From the NCBI GenBank assembly GCA_947471745.1, contig CANJKZ010000929.1, positions 992,001-1,056,000 on the forward strand: a stretch of DNA of 64,000 bases. Direction: 5' to 3'. How positions within the stretch are numbered: the stretch's first letter is position 1; each line of letters starts with the position of its first letter. Position numbers and translations under genes: made by a program. The notes under the pieces are model-generated. The model saw only the letters and a program-made list of their open reading frames with translations, ran no database searches and had not been told where the DNA came from. Below, in pieces: positions 10,875-23,615 of this stretch. Origin of the DNA: Closterium sp. Naga37s-1 (lineage: Eukaryota > Streptophyta > Zygnematophyceae > Desmidiales > Closteriaceae).

Positions 10875-11102
10875 GCTTTACTTGTACTGTGATCTATATA
10901 TATATACCCGCATGCTTGCTTTGCTAGGTGGAGATCACTGTGATGTTTGTGTCACATATATGCCTCTGCATGTGAACTGGCCTTGTGGCCCTTTGCTTGT
11001 GCTCAGTGAGTGTGGTGACGTTGTGATCCACCCTGAGCTTGCTTTGCCTTTCTTGACTGGTCTTGTGACCCCTTGCTCTCCCCCACTTTGCCTATGGGGG
11101 TG
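10875..11102 (+). other. Conserved 3' noncoding block and PPT of G family
   Basis: Between the pol stop and the LTR lie about 225 bp without a plausible ORF that match 57695-57891 in element G1 over long stretches (the TGAACTGGCCTTGTGG block and the GTGGTGACGTTGTGATCC block). It ends with the PPT CCTATGGGGG. Conservation in a copy with decayed pol suggests a cis-acting role such as packaging or priming, but divergence needs measuring. Confidence 0.6.
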
Positions 11103-11233
11103 TGAAAAATGTCATATCTGCTACAGTTTGTTTAGGCTGTAGTGGGGTAGTTACTATGGGGTACAGTAAGTTTAGGGTTTTCGTACTTGTACCCAACTCT
11201 TTCCTAGTTCAGTCACTCTTGTTGATTCTGACA
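11103..11233 (+). repeat. Short 3' LTR of G-family half
   Basis: About 131 bp from TGAAAAATGTC to ...TTCTGACA. It shares the TAGGCTGTAGTGGGG and TACTTGTACCCA blocks with the LTRs at 51480 and 57892. The start could be 11101 or 11103. The flank (GTTAG) matches no TSD elsewhere, as expected for a chimera. Confidence 0.7.
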
Positions 11234-12286
11234 GTTAGATGCCCCAATTTTTCCATCAACACCTGCTAGCCCGATGTGGGGGAATAAAAATAACAGAGGT
11301 AGGGGACGGCAGAGGGATAAAAAAAGGGGGCGTTAAAACGAGAGCGATGCTGACATAAGCTTCTTAGTTAAGGACTTTGAGCCGACAAGCTAAGCCTATA
11401 TAGGATGCTCGTGTGAGAGGACCTGTGGAAGGGCTTTTCAAGAACTACAAAGAAAAAACAGAGAGCACGTAATAGAAGGGAGTCAAAGGTATTCTGATTG
11501 ATAGAATACAGGTGAGGAAGAAGACTGGGTTGGTGGTGCGGTGTGGTGTGCTGATGTGGCGATCATAGGGTTTGATTGACAGGGGTGGTTTGGGTGGATC
11601 TTTGGTTTGGTTGGGTCTGCTGACGTGTTGATATATCGGAGGGTGAGGATTGATTGACTGTTTCCAGAAACAGCACGATTGGCTGTAAATTATTTTTCTG
11701 GATCCTCACACTTCAGAAGATACCAGCTTGCGTACATGCGTTATGTTGGGTGGTCTTTGAGAGTAAACGAAAACAACGTATGCAGTTGTTGAACCTCGCT
11801 GGACTTCGTGGGTTCGATTTCGTTGGTTAAATTTGTGGTTACATTTCACTGCCCTCGTCACTCTGCAAAACCGCATGGAAACTCTCTCGAACGTGCGACA
11901 CCGACTGACCCGAAAAAGTTGACCGAAAAGCAAATGGTGTACCGAATGTTGCGATTTTCGTTCATTGGTTTGTGGATACTTTGCGCAACTTGTACGCAAG
12001 GTTTACGCAGAAAAACCTTCGAAGGCCAATTTTCGCAACTTTCCTTTTTCGCGATGATGGACCGCAAGCTCCCTCCCTCCAGGCAACGGACAGCTCTAGC
12101 TGTCACGACGTTATTGTGAGTAATTTCCGGTGCGTTTTCGACGATTTCGGAGGTTGAGTCGTATGGCAGCTGGCGTAAGCGTACCTCCGTAGGCATCTGC
12201 ACAAACATCCTCAATATCGTCATCATATGTGGGAGCTGGCGCCGTCGGACTTGCGTTGCATAAACATCATCAACGTCGTCTTAATG
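11234..12286. other. Intergenic DNA, no gene recognised
   Basis: AT-richer than the transposons, with only short non-homologous frames. 12174-12245 is a diverged direct copy of 13159-13232, so this block brackets the LTR remnant at 12287. Confidence 0.6.
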
Positions 12287-13163
12287 TGTTGACGGGAGTA
12301 AATGTTGGCCTCACCCTCGCTTAATCGACGCTGACTTCCTGGTCGGGCGCGCGGGTGGTGCAGGTGACTGTTCTTCTGGTCGATGTGTGCTGGTCGACGA
12401 GGCTTTCGACCTGCAGGTGACCACTACAATGCCTGCGTCGATTGGAGCCAGTTCGACAGGGGGAGGTCGACGGAGCAGTTTGTCAAATTACGTGGGTCTC
12501 GTGGGCAGCTGTCGAGGATGGGAGCTTGATGACAGCAGCTGACCGGATAGTTCGACGGGCACAGTGGTCGACGAATCCTCGTCGACCAAGGCGCACACTG
12601 GGTGGTCAACCAGGTAACCAGCTCAGCGAGTTCTGCGGAGGCACGCAAACGTCGTCGAGGTCGCGATGGCGAAGGCGACTTCGAGCAGGTATCCCGAAGT
12701 CGATGTGGCTCGTTAGGCACAGACCACAGCCGACGGATGGACAAAGGTGCAAGTCGGGCCAATCGTCTGCGCGCACCTGCGGGCGTGCGCACTGCTGTCT
12801 TCTACGGGTGCAACGCTGCACAGCCGCTCTGCTGCAGCGTTGGCACGCCGTCGACTTGCTGTGTTGGCAAGCCACGTTTTTGCAGTGCTGGCGCGGCTCC
12901 TCTACACAACGCTGGCAGGCGGTCGACCATGCTGTGCTGGCAGTCGACCAGCCTAGCTGCAGAGTTGCTAGGTTCCTGATGTAGTCATTCTTGCCATTAT
13001 CATTGCAATTATTCTGTATTCTCAACTTTGCTAGTAAAACTCTTGCAGTTTTGCCCTGTGATTACACAAGTGCTAGAAAACGTAGAGAAGCTACGATCAC
13101 ACTCACACAACTCGTGCCTATCCCCTAGTATAGCTCCCGACCGTTGTAGAGTTAATCTCCGCA
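12287..13163 (+). repeat. H-family LTR remnant (solo-like)
   Basis: Starts TGTTGACGGGAG and ends ...TTAATCTCCGCA, matching both ends of the H/J LTRs, with the same GTCGACC-rich middle. At 877 bp it is shorter than full copies (1,091-1,115 bp) and clearly diverged. No H-type PBS, gag or PPT flanks it, so it is a solo or truncated LTR. The immediate 5-bp flanks (TAATG, AGCGG) do not match. A direct repeat of about 75 bp (12174-12245 and 13159-13232) surrounds it. Confidence 0.65.
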
Positions 13164-14220
13164 AGCGGACCTGCGTCAGCATCAGCACAAGCATCCTCAA
13201 CGTCGGCATCATGTGTGGGAGCTGACGCCGTCGGACCAGGGTCAACGGAAAACTTCGGAGTCGGAGTGACAACGGGTGGAACTATCACATAAGCGGTTGG
13301 TTTAAGCTTGTAACGGAGTTTGGTGAAATTGATAGAGAGATGAGTATCAAGGTACTAGAATGGTTGGCACTGTGTGAAGCCAACTTTTAAGATCAACAAT
13401 TTTTGTTATTTGAACATTGGATCGAAAGTTGGATATTCATTAATGAGCCATCTTCATCCCCCTTGTGTGCCATGGCACACACATCCACGTGATAGGTATA
13501 TTTGATATTTTTATATGTGAGTGCGGAGAATAGGCGATTGTGGGAGAGCCTAGGCGCAGAGTTGCACGATCGGTGAGAGAGGTGCGAGTTTTCCGTCTAC
13601 GGACTTGTTGGAGACCGAATACTAGTATTCAGGAACTATAACTTGGTATGCAGTAACGAAAGGAGAGTAATTCATCGATTTATAGATTACAGGAGATACA
13701 ACATGGACCTTAGAGAAAACATAGTGACGTGCGCGAGAACATTCTACGAGAACGTTGTCCATGAAGAACGTTGTTCAAGGAGAACGTGCAAGCACCTACT
13801 CGAGTATGCGGTTCCAGGTTGGCACTGCTAGGTGAAAATACCATCAGCACCGTCAGGTCTATCTTCCACCTGCCCAGGAGAAGTTGCGCAGGTGCTCGCA
13901 ACAGACAGTTGCACGTACTCTTTTGTGCAATGTCGTCACTTCCCTCCAATTCGGTCCAGTGTTGAACAGTGCATATCGAAGTGCACTATTGGAGTGTACT
14001 CGGCGAATACCGAAGCTCCGTTATGCGGTATTCGAAACCTCGCTACATCGCATAGGGCTGCTATACGCGAAACCAGGCGCGTGCAGGGCTTCACCTTAAC
14101 AGTGAAAACATCTATGGGACATGGAAGAAAGAAGTTGTGAAAACGGACACAGGCAACAACAACACAGTTTAGCAGTTAATGGTCGTCGTAAAGGCATAAG
14201 CTATAGCTGGAAGACATGTG
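13164..14220. other. Host-like DNA beside element H
   Basis: No gene recognised. The last five bases (ATGTG, 14216-14220) are the left TSD of element H, whose partner is at 4941-4945 on the other strand. Confidence 0.55.
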
Positions 14221-15311
14221 TGTTAACGGAAATGGAGTGTTGGCCCTGCCCTCGCTTGGGCAACGCCGATGTCCTGGTCGGATGTACGGGAGAAGCAGCC
14301 TACCATACGAAGTGAAGAACGTGTTCGACGGGCTTCGTCGAGCTACAGGGAATCACTGTGGTGTTGCCGTCAATCAGGGAGTTCGACGGCCTTCTTCTAC
14401 GAGGCAGGACGACGAAGTCATCGTCGACCTAGACAGATGTGTCACGGGGCTGGAGCCGTCGACCAGGGAGCTCGACAGCTGCAGCTGACTGGGCTGGTCG
14501 ACGGGTGGGCCTTCGACCAGGAGGAGCCGTTCGACAGGGAGGCTGACAGAGCAGTCCGTCGACCTGATATATGAACGGCAGTCAACGAGGGGAGCTCGGC
14601 GACAGCAACCGACAGTGCTGGTCGACGGAGGGGTCCGTCGACCAGGGTGTTGCTCAACGGGAGCCGTGGTCGGCTAGAGGCACGTGGTGGGCAACCAGAG
14701 GCACCTAGTGGTTGACCAGAGGCACCTGGTGGTCAACCAGAGCACTTAGTGGTCGACCAGAGCACCATGGTGTCCGGGTCGACCAGGTAACATGCTCGGC
14801 GAGTTCTGAGGAGGCACACGAACGTCGTCAAGGTCGGAGTGATGAAGGCGACTTCGGGCTGGTATCGCGAAGTCGATGTGGCTCGTCAGACGTAGACAAC
14901 AGCCGATGGATGCACAAAGATGTAAGTCGGGCCAATCGTCTGCCATCTACGGGTGCAACGCTGGACAGCCTCACTGCTGCAACGTTGGCACGCCGTCGAC
15001 CTGTTGTGTTGGCAGGTCGCCTTTTTGTAGTGCTGGCACGGCTCCTCTACGCAACGCTGGCAGGTGGTCGATTATTTAGTGCTGGCGGTCGACCAGTCTA
15101 GCTGCAGAGTTCCTAGGTGCCTGATGTAGTCATTTCTGTCATTGCTTGTTCATTCATTCTGTAATGCAATCATTGCCTAGTGGAAACTCTTGCCGATTTC
15201 TCCCGTGAACGTGCAAGCGCCAAGGAACTAAGCAAAGCTACGATCACTCCTAGTAGTTCGTGCCAAACCCCCCGTAGTCTAGCTCACCACCTTGTAGAGT
15301 GACTCTCCGCA
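14221..15311 (+). repeat. 5' LTR of element H
   Basis: 1,091 bp from TGTTAACGGA to ...CTCTCCGCA. Rich in GTCGAC. It contains a tandem array of about 21-bp units with a GGTGGTCGACCAG-like core at about 14685-14770. The same array recurs in the 3' LTR at 20365-20465. Confidence 0.88.
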
Positions 15312-15318
15312 TGGTGCG

Positions 15319-16090
15319 ATGAGCATGGACGGCCCCGCAAATTACCTTCAGATACGAGCCGACTTTTGCACCTACCAAGTCGTTCGCAGGCCGGCAGCCG
15401 TTCTAGTCACCATGGTCGACCCCGTAGCTCATACGGGCGTAGCGGACACCTTGGAGGCACGTTTGGCTGATGCGAGGAAATGCCATGAGGAAGGCGAGTA
15501 TGGGTCGATCCCCTGGGCGATCGCTGAGTTGGGCATCCGGGCGCAATGGGCGACGGAGCACCCTTCCCGTCCTGCTTCTCCTCGACGGTGCGAAAAGAAG
15601 GTGGTGTCGACGACGAGGTCGAGGGCGGTGCACGAGTTAGCGGCAATCAAGGTCGACGGTGGCATCGACAAGAGTCAGGCGCGAGTGCAGCGGTCGACGG
15701 CGGCTGCAGGTAGCTCGCGTGCCGACGTCGATGGTCGACGTCGCTCTCCCCTATGAAGCGGTAGAGGGTTCTCGGCAACGACGCACATGACGGCAGGTGG
15801 GATCACACTGGCGTATGGTTGCTTCAAGTTTTTGCCGGACCGGGTCACCGCCACACCTCTGCAAGGTCGACGGGAGGGAGTTGATTGAACCTCAACTAGA
15901 GGTCGTCGGGCTGAAGGGCTTCGCCGACGGCACCGTGCCAATTCCGTCCGAGGAAGATGTCGAGCTGCGCGGGGAGTTTCGTGCTGCTCACTTGCTCACC
16001 TTCATGGTCATCTCGAGGTGCTGCTTGCCGGTGGTGCAACTAGCGCTCAAGTCCTGTCGAGAGCGACTGGATGCTGGTCACCAAGTATGA
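15319..16090 (+). pseudogene. gag: H-family gag, broken
   Basis: Two gag pieces in different frames. 15319-15756 (MSMDGPANYLQIRADF, later DTLEARLADARKCHEEGEYG) aligns with J gag at 33005-33469. About 15870-16090 (IEPQLEVVGLKGFADG, RGEFRAAHLLTFMVISRCC) aligns with the start of the 29268-32951 frame of J. After LDAGHQ the sequence jumps to the region just before protease, so roughly 200 residues, including the CCHC knuckle, are missing. Non-functional. Confidence 0.8.
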
Positions 16091-19000
16091 GAAGTCGCGC
16101 AAGAAGAAGCAGACGTCGAAGAAGACGTTGTCGACGAAGGACGTCGACAACTGCAGGGGCAAGGGCCGAGGCGACGGGGAAGCGTCGTGCTCGATGGTCG
16201 GCGTAGTGGAGCCGACAGTCTTGCTGGTGGTGGAGGCTGGCGAAGACTTCCAGGCGGTGGCTGCAGCTGTGCAGACATACCGGATGGTGGTGCTGCTCGA
16301 CAGTGGTTGCTCCCACAATCTGATGGGGACGAAGGCGGTCTTCGTCGACATGGGGCCGAGCGACAATGTGAAGCACGTGCGTAGATTCAATGGGGCATTG
16401 CAGCCTGTCGAGGGTCGCGGAACCGTCGCCATGCAAGGGGAGGCCGGAAAGTGGGTCCTCATCCCAGACGTGCTCAATGTTCCAGAAGTACAGGCGAACC
16501 TACTATCTGCTGGCCAGCTAAAGGAGAGCGGAGTGCAGCTGCAGGGCGACGGCGACGAGCAACAGCTCGTCGTCGCAACCGGGGAAGTGTTCGGTAGAGC
16601 ACGCTACACCGGCCGAGTCCTCTGCATCGACCTTCGCCCCTGCTCGACGCGGTCACCGTCGACCGAGGTGGTGGCTCTGTGTACGATTGTCTTGGCGACG
16701 AAGTTGACCCCCGACCGATGGCACACAAGGCTCGCGCACGTCGGTGTCGACACGATCAAGAGCTCGGCGAAGCATGAAGTTGCTACTGGCCTCGACATCA
16801 AGCCCTCGGCCAGAGCGGACCCGTCATTTGTCTCGTGCGTCGGAGGAAATCTGGCGCGGCACACCTTCCTAGACAAAGGCTAAGATGCTGAGGAAGCACT
16901 GGCGATCGTGCACATTGACCTGTGCGGACCATTTCGGGTGGCTGCCAAGGATGGCAGCTCGTACTTCCTGCTGCTGAAGGATCGCCACACTCAGTTTGTG
17001 TGAGTGATGCCGGTCGCTAAGAAGAGCGACGTGCTGCAGGAGTTCCAGAAGTGGTTGGTGCTGGTGGAACGGCAGGCAAAGAAGTCGGTGCTGATGCTCC
17101 GCTCAAACCGGGGAGGGGAGTTTCTTGGGAAGGAGTTCACCGACTTCGTCGACGGGAAGGGCATCGTCCACGACCTGACGTGCCCCTACATTCCGCAGCG
17201 GCCGTCGAGTCTGTGAGGACGATGCTACTATATATGGGTGTGCAGCACCACTGGTGGCACCTTGCTTTCCACCAAGCTGTCTGGGTGCGCAACTGCTTGG
17301 AGCGGTCGACGATGCTGCTAGGGACAACGCCATACCAGCTGCTGGCCGGGAAGAAGCCCGACCGCATGCTTGCGTGGGTGTGGGGCTACATGGTGCAGTT
17401 CATGGTTCTCGAGCAGCAGCGCGGTGGTAAGCTGGCGTCATAGGCTCGCTGGGGGCTTCACCTGGGTGTGTCGCTGGACAGTAAGGGCTGGGAGGTCCGG
17501 ACTTGACCGACATCAAGGTGGTCACATCGGTCGAGGTGATCTTCTACGAGACGCTGTCGCTGGAGGTGTGGAAGGCGAAGTATGGGCCGGCTTCGGGGCA
17601 GACGTAGGCACACCCACCGTCTGACACCTCGACAGCGACGGTCCCACTGCTGGCCGATGTCGACGAGCCTGCTGATGAGGATGTCGTGGAATTTCTTCCT
17701 CCTCCCCCTGTTCTTGCTCCTCCCACCCTCGTCGTAGATTGGTCTGCGTCGACACCTGTGTCGACCACCAGCGATGAGAGGAGCCTTGAGGCGTTGCGCT
17801 TGTGGCGCCAGCCAGTGGCATCGCCGGCGGCTGACTAGGCGCTAAGATTGTCAACCAGGACGGGAAGCCGTCGACGACAAGGGAGCAGCAGATATGGGAG
17901 CCGGTTGAATAGGATGCAGCAGCAGGGGGGCAGTCGACAGCGGTGCAGCAGCCGGGGCGATTGACAGGGGAGCTTTCGAAGTTAGCAGGAGGTGAGCAGC
18001 CGGTCGAAGGGTCGAAGCAGCTGGTTGATGATGAGGACGTCGACGAGGAAGGGGAACGGTCGGCAGGAGAAGAGTCCACCGACAGCGACGTGGGGGAGGT
18101 TCCGGTCAACAAGCCTGAGTTTCGACGCACAAGTCAAACTCAGAAGCCGCCGGAGCGGCTCGTCTTCCACGCCTACGTGCCGCCAGCTGCGTTCACCATA
18201 CTACTTGACGATGCAGAGGCGAATGTTAAACAGTCGGAGCTCAACCCTCACGTGCATTCCGACCCCGAACATCGCTGGGACATCGCGAAGATGACAGTGA
18301 AAGAAGCCCTGGCGAGCTGGAAGGGCAAAGCGATGAAGGCCGCCATGGATGAGGAGATCCGCAGCCTCATCGGGATGGGCATATGGGAGCTGGTCGAACG
18401 CCCACGCGGGGTGAACATCATGAAGAACCGGTGGGTGCTGACGACCAAGTACCGCATCGACGACACCGTCGAGTACGAGAAGGCGAGGCTGGTCGTGAAG
18501 GGCTTCACGCAAGTGTATGGCGCCGGCTACGACGGGACGTACTCGCCGGTGAGCAGCTGCGTCACGCTGAGGATCTTCCTCAGCATCGTCGCCATCCTCG
18601 ACCTAAACCTGATGCAACTCGACATGAAGAACACTTTTCTGCAGAGTAAGCTCGACCGGGTGTTGTACATGTATCAGCCGGACTACTTCAATGACGGGAT
18701 CGGCCGGGTGTGCAAGCTGCCGAAGAGCCTCTATGGGCTGATGCAGTCGCCGCTGCTGTGGTACAGGGCTCTCAACGGCGTGCTGCTGGGCGCTGGCTGG
18801 AAGAAGAGCCAGGTCGCCACGGCGCTCTACTTCAAGGCCGGTGACGACGGAGTGGCCTGCTGGGTGCTGATCTACGTCGACGATCTGCTCGCCGCCAGCA
18901 GCAGCACCGCGATGCTTAAGGAGCTGAAGGAGCTACTGGAGGCTGCCTTCGAGCTGCGCGAGATCTTGCCAATGGTGAAGTAACTTGGGTTGGAGATCGT

Positions 19001-19760
19001 ACGCGACAGGCCAGCGAGGAAGCTGCGGCTGCACAGCAGAAATACGCCGACAAGCTGCGCAGGCGCTTCATTGACGAAGAGCAGACCGGGCGCATCCCGA
19101 AGACGCCGGTCTCGGTCGGCGCCTACGCCAAGCTGACATTCGACGACGACAGAAGCGTGCAGAAGGTCGGCTCGTGCATTTTGCGGCGACGAGGACGAGC
19201 CTGCAGCAAGCTAGGGAGCGGCCTCACGGTGAGGAATGACCAGCACTGGCGCGAGATCGACTGCTGCCTCGCCTACCTCGCAAACACCCACGACACCGCT
19301 CTGGAGTTCAGAGGTGGACCAAGGTCGCTGGAGCTGATCGGCTACGTGGACGCCGACGACGCGGGCGACAAGCAGAACCGGACGAGCACGGGCGGCTACG
19401 TGTTCATCTACGGAGGGGCCGCTATCTCCTGATCGAGCTCGCGCATCAAGTGCGCGACACTGTCATCGACCGACTCGGAGTACGTGGCGGCAACGAAAGC
19501 TGGGAAGGAGGGACACCAACTTCGCTTCCTTCTTGCGGAGTTCCTGTAGCTCGACGCAGGGAAGCTGACTGTCCTTCGTGTAGACAACAAGTCGCTGAGG
19601 GCTTGGGGCTGACAGGCAACCTCAAGCACATGGAGCGACACTATGCCTGGCTACAGCACATGGTGAGGCGCGGGAAACTCGTGCTGAAGTACATCCTGAC
19701 CACTGAGCAGCCGGCCGACCTCCTAACAAATGCGTTACATTTTCCAGCCTTCAACCGGTG
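16071..19760 (+). pseudogene. pol: H-family pol (PR-IN-RT-RH), broken
   Basis: Protease keeps its active site (VVLLDSGCSHNLMGT, near 16300). Integrase has the HHCC region (WHTRLAHVGVDT, FVSCVGGNLARHTF) and IDLCGPFRVAAKDGS, broken by stops at 16881 and 17001. The QNGxAERE segment is deleted near 17205, removing the catalytic Glu. RT sits in 17943-18983 (NRWVLTTKYRIDD, MQLDMKNTFLQ, PKSLYGLMQSPLLWY, LIYVDDLLAAS) and ends at a TAA where J reads Tyr. RNase H remnants continue in other frames at 19157-19432 (GYVDADDAGDKQNRTSTGGY) and up to about 19760. At least six lesions. Confidence 0.85.
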
Positions 19761-19924
19761 CTCCGTCGCAATCGGCCAAGTGCGCCGGGCCAACGTCGGC
19801 GACGGGGACGACAAGGTGCTGTGCCCTTCTGCATGGCTGGTACGGTGACGGCGTGCTGTGTGTGGGGTGCACGTCAAGAATGCGTTTTCTCCGTGGAGTA
19901 CTACCGTGTGGGCTGGTAGGGGAG

Positions 19925-20759
19925 TGTTTACGGGAATGGAGTGTTGGCCCCCGCCCTCGCTTGGGCAACGCCGACGTCCTGGTCGGATGTACCGGAGAAG
20001 CAGCCGTCCATACGCAGTGAAGGAGCTGCTCGACAGGCTTCGTCGAGCTGCAGGAAATGACTGTAGTGTTGCCGTCAACCAGGGAGTTCGACGGCCTTCT
20101 TCTGCGGGGCAGGACGACGAAGTAGTCGTCGACCTGCACAGGTTTCTCACAGGGCTGGAGCCGCCGGCCAGGGAGCTCGATAGCTACAGCTGACTAGGAT
20201 GGTCGACGGGTGGAGCAGTTCGACGAGGAGGCCGACGGAGCAGTCCGTTGACCTGACGTGTGAACGGCAGTCGACGAGGGGAGCTCGACGACAGCAGCCG
20301 ACAGTGCTGGTGGACAGATGGGTCCGTCGACCAAGGTGTTGCTTGACGGGAGCCGTGGTCGACTAGAGGCACTTGGTGGTCGACCAGAGGCACCTGGTGG
20401 TTGGCCAGAGGCACCTGGTGGTTGACCAGAGCACCTGGTGGTCGACGAGAGCACCTAGTGGTGTCCAGGTCGACCAGGTAACCTGCTCGGCGAGTTCTGC
20501 GGAGGCACGCGAACGTCGTCGAGGTCGTAGTGACGAAGGCAATTTCAGGCTGGTATCCCGAAGTCAATGTGGCTTGTCAGGCGCAGACAGCAGCCGATGG
20601 ATGCACAATGATGCAAGTCGGGCCAATCGTATGGGCGCACATTCGAGCCTAATGCCATCTACGGGTGCAACGCTGGACAGCCGCACTGCTGCAGTGTTGG
20701 CACGTCGTCGACCTACAGTGTTGGCAGGTCGCCTTTCTGCAGTGCTGGCATGGCTTTTC
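19925..20759 (+). repeat. H 3' LTR, left part (cut by F insertion)
   Basis: Starts TGTTTACGGG after the PPT and matches 14221-15045 of the 5' LTR up to ...GGCTTTTC. F sequence then begins at 20760. The missing 259 bp are at 4946-5204 on the opposite strand. Confidence 0.85.
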
Positions 20760-21525
20760 TATTGTTCAGGATCCATCACTTTGAGAGCTTACGATGAACG
20801 TATTTCTCAACTATACGCAAATCCGCTCGATAGGATTGTGCGTGTTAGGCTTAGCTACCATCTCCAAGTTGAATCAGTCGTTAACATGGTCTATAGAGTG
20901 AGAACCAAGTAAAAACGTCCAGCAGCCGCATGACTAGAATGGTGGAGGAAGTACAAGCATTACGGATAGAATAGTTTGAGTTGGGAACCTCCAAGAGAAC
21001 CATAGGAGGGAAGGGGTTCTTCAAGAGCTAGAGAAGGATGGTAGGAACCTCCCTAGCGGCAAGAATGCAACCGTCATCATCAGGTCCTTGAGGTGTTACA
21101 TGCAAAATCCTATCTAGTAGGATTTTGCCTAGGTGTTGCAACAATTGCAACCCATGCTAGAAACTTCTAGCCACCCCAATCCCTAATAACCACCCAACCA
21201 CCCAACCAAAGATCCCTTTATAGTCATGACCCAATAATCACCCAATGTAGTTGATGTCTCAAAATGAGATAGAATTCCCAAAACTTGGAAATCTTGTAAC
21301 TTGGGCGATCTTGGTCGGAATAAGGCGTCCTTGGTATCGTTAGAAAGATCTGGATCTCTCCTGCACGATCAAGCATTTAAACTTGGAGAAAAAACACAGA
21401 GATGATAATATCCAACAGCCATGCACAATGACATATGCTCATGCAAATCATGCAAGCACAAATAGCACGAGCACTCGGCAGGACGTTAGGATAACATGCA
21501 CTCAGAATGACGTGCATCCTACAAA
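20760..21525 (-). repeat. 3' LTR of F element
   Basis: 766 bp. On the minus strand it begins TTTGTAGGATG (TGTTGGATGG in the 5' copy, so the terminal TG has mutated) and ends CTGAACAATA. It has a roughly 20-bp insertion relative to the copy at 5210-5962 and is about 92% identical by eye. Confidence 0.83.
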
Positions 21526-21621
21526 CTCCCCCTCAGACTAACGGACTGCATGCACACACTCACAGGCATGCAAACTCTCATGCACACAATCACACATGCA
21601 CTCATGACACTGCTGGCCAAA

Positions 21622-23243
21622 CTAGTGCAATGTCATGCCAGACATCTTAGCACACTTCCAATGTGCACTCTCGGGAAGTCTCTTGGTGAGAAAATCTGCC
21701 GCCTGCTTGCTAGCCTTCACATGGTGAAGCTCAACAATCCCCTCCTTCACCATCTGCCTCACCCAGTGCCACTTAATCCTTATGTGCTTGTTTTGCCCAT
21801 TCAGGCTATAATTATTGGCCATGCCAATAGCAGCCTCGCTGTCAGAGAAAAGTGGTGTAGGTCCCTGCTGTTCAACTCCCATGTCCTCCAGCAGCTTCCT
21901 CAGGAGCACGACCTCCTTGATGGCATGGTACATAGCCATGTACTCCTCCTCTCTGGAAGACTGAGCAATCTCACTCTGCTTCTTGGACCTCCACTCACTG
22001 GTCCACCTCCGACCATGCACGCAAATCTGCCAACAGATGTCTGGTCCTCCTCCTCTGAGGCCCATGTGGCGTCAGTGAAGCACGATAGCTTCAAGGTTCC
22101 AGACGTTATCCCATCTGCTCCAAACTGTTTCAGCTGACCGCCACCTAAAAACTGAACACCAGCAGATGCCGTTGATCCGAGATAGCGCACCAAGCGCTTT
22201 GCCACCTCCAACTGCTCCTCAGTGGGCCGCTGCACAACCCTGGCTAACTGCCCCACTCCGAATGAAGCATCAGGTCGCGTATGCACAGCAGCATACATCA
22301 CACTCCCAATGAGTGACTGATACTCATTCTGCTGCTCATCCTCGAGTACATCATCCTCCTCAGCTGCCTTCTTCAGTTTGTAGCCCGCAGGGAACGGTGT
22401 CATCACAGTGCGACCCCCAGTCACACCATAGCGCTCCATGACAGCAGAGATGTAGTGTGACTGATGCACCTTCGGCCACCTCCTCTCAACATCCCTCTCA
22501 ATCTGCAGCCCCAAGTAATAGTGGACATCCCCAAGCATCTTGCACTTGAAGTTGTCCATCAGCAGCTTCTGTGTCCTTTCAATCTGCTCCATGGAAGGTG
22601 AGAACAGCAGTATGTCGTCGACATACACCAGTAGCAAGAGCAGCTGCTCCCCCTCTCCAAACAGAAACAAGCTGTGATCTGCTTGGGACGTCTTGAAGCC
22701 TCCACTCAGCAGCATCTCCTCCAACTTCTCGTACCAGCACCTGGGCGCTTGCTTAAGGCCATAGATAGCCTTCTTGAGCTTGCACGCCCGGCTGGTCCCA
22801 TCCTCATAGCCGTCGGGCTGCACCATGTAGATATCCTCCAGCAGTATTCCATTGAGAAATGCAGTGGTGATAACCATCTGCTTTACGTGCCATCCCTTCA
22901 CAGCTGCGCCAGCCAGCAAAGTCCTCAATGTCACTGGCTTAGGAACAGGAGAGAAGATTTCCCCGAAGTCGACCTTCTCCTTCTGCTGAAACCCTTTGGC
23001 GACCAAGCGGCTCTTGAACCGCTCCAACGCACCATCAGCTCCACTCTTCACCTTGAAGACCCACTTGCTGCTGATCGGCCGTCGCCCCTCGGGTAACTCA
23101 ACAAGCTCCCAAGTCCCATTCTCAATGAGACTGTTGAACTCCGCATCCATGGCAGCCTTCCACTTTTTCTTTTGGGGTCCACCCAGTGCCTCCTCCAATG
23201 TGGCTGGTTCTTCTGGCAGAGGTGTGAAGAAACAGAACGCCAT
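21622..23243 (-). pseudogene. pol: F-family RT-RNase H
   Basis: On the minus strand the frame from 23243 holds RT: WELVELPEGRRPISSKWVFK, FLNGILLEDIYMVQP, KKAIYGLKQAPRCWYEKL, LVYVDDILLFSPS, MLGDVHYYLGLQIER. Motif A reads KQMVITTAFLNG where the family has QMDVxTAFLNG, so the first catalytic Asp is replaced. RNase H begins in frame (SCFTDATWASEEEDQTSVG) and shifts near 22000 to frame 21622-22065 (SREEEYMAMYHAIKEVVLL, SDSEAAIGMANN, NKHIRIKWHWVRQMV, QAADFLTKRLP). Not functional. Confidence 0.85.
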
Positions 23244-23615
23244 CTCCTCATCTTATCCCTCATCCGCCTGAGCCGCCATGGCACCTTGCTTGGGTCCTCC
23301 CAAACGGCTATACTTCAGCCTTGAAGGTGCTGCTGCCACTCTCTTCTCGCGGGTTGCAGTCTGCTGCCCATGTAATGAAGCTCCTCTCTGCACACTCCTC
23401 TTGGTGGCCTTGGCATTTGCAGCAGGCTCAGGCTGAGATGGTGAGTCCACATGTGCCGACTCATCCTCCAACCCCTCCTCCGCAGCAGGACCAGCACCTT
23501 GCTGCTCACCACCGCCACTGTGGTCACTGGTCACCTCTGACCCATGGAGATCATCAAGGTGCAGCTGAACCTCCTCAACTGCATACCGCTCAATCTCCTG
23601 CAGACGCAAGCCAAT

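Larger units (their letters stand above)
14221..20759 (+). mobile_element. H-family Copia element, decayed
   Basis: 5' LTR 14221-15311, PBS TGGTGCGATGAGC from 15312 (the same non-Met PBS as element J), gag and pol remnants, PPT GGTAGGGGAG (19915-19924), then the first 835 bp of the 3' LTR. The rest of the 3' LTR lies inverted at 4946-5209. Relative to J, most of gag, including the zinc knuckle, is deleted, and pol carries several stops and frameshifts. The TSD (ATGTG) is preserved across the rearrangement. Confidence 0.88.
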
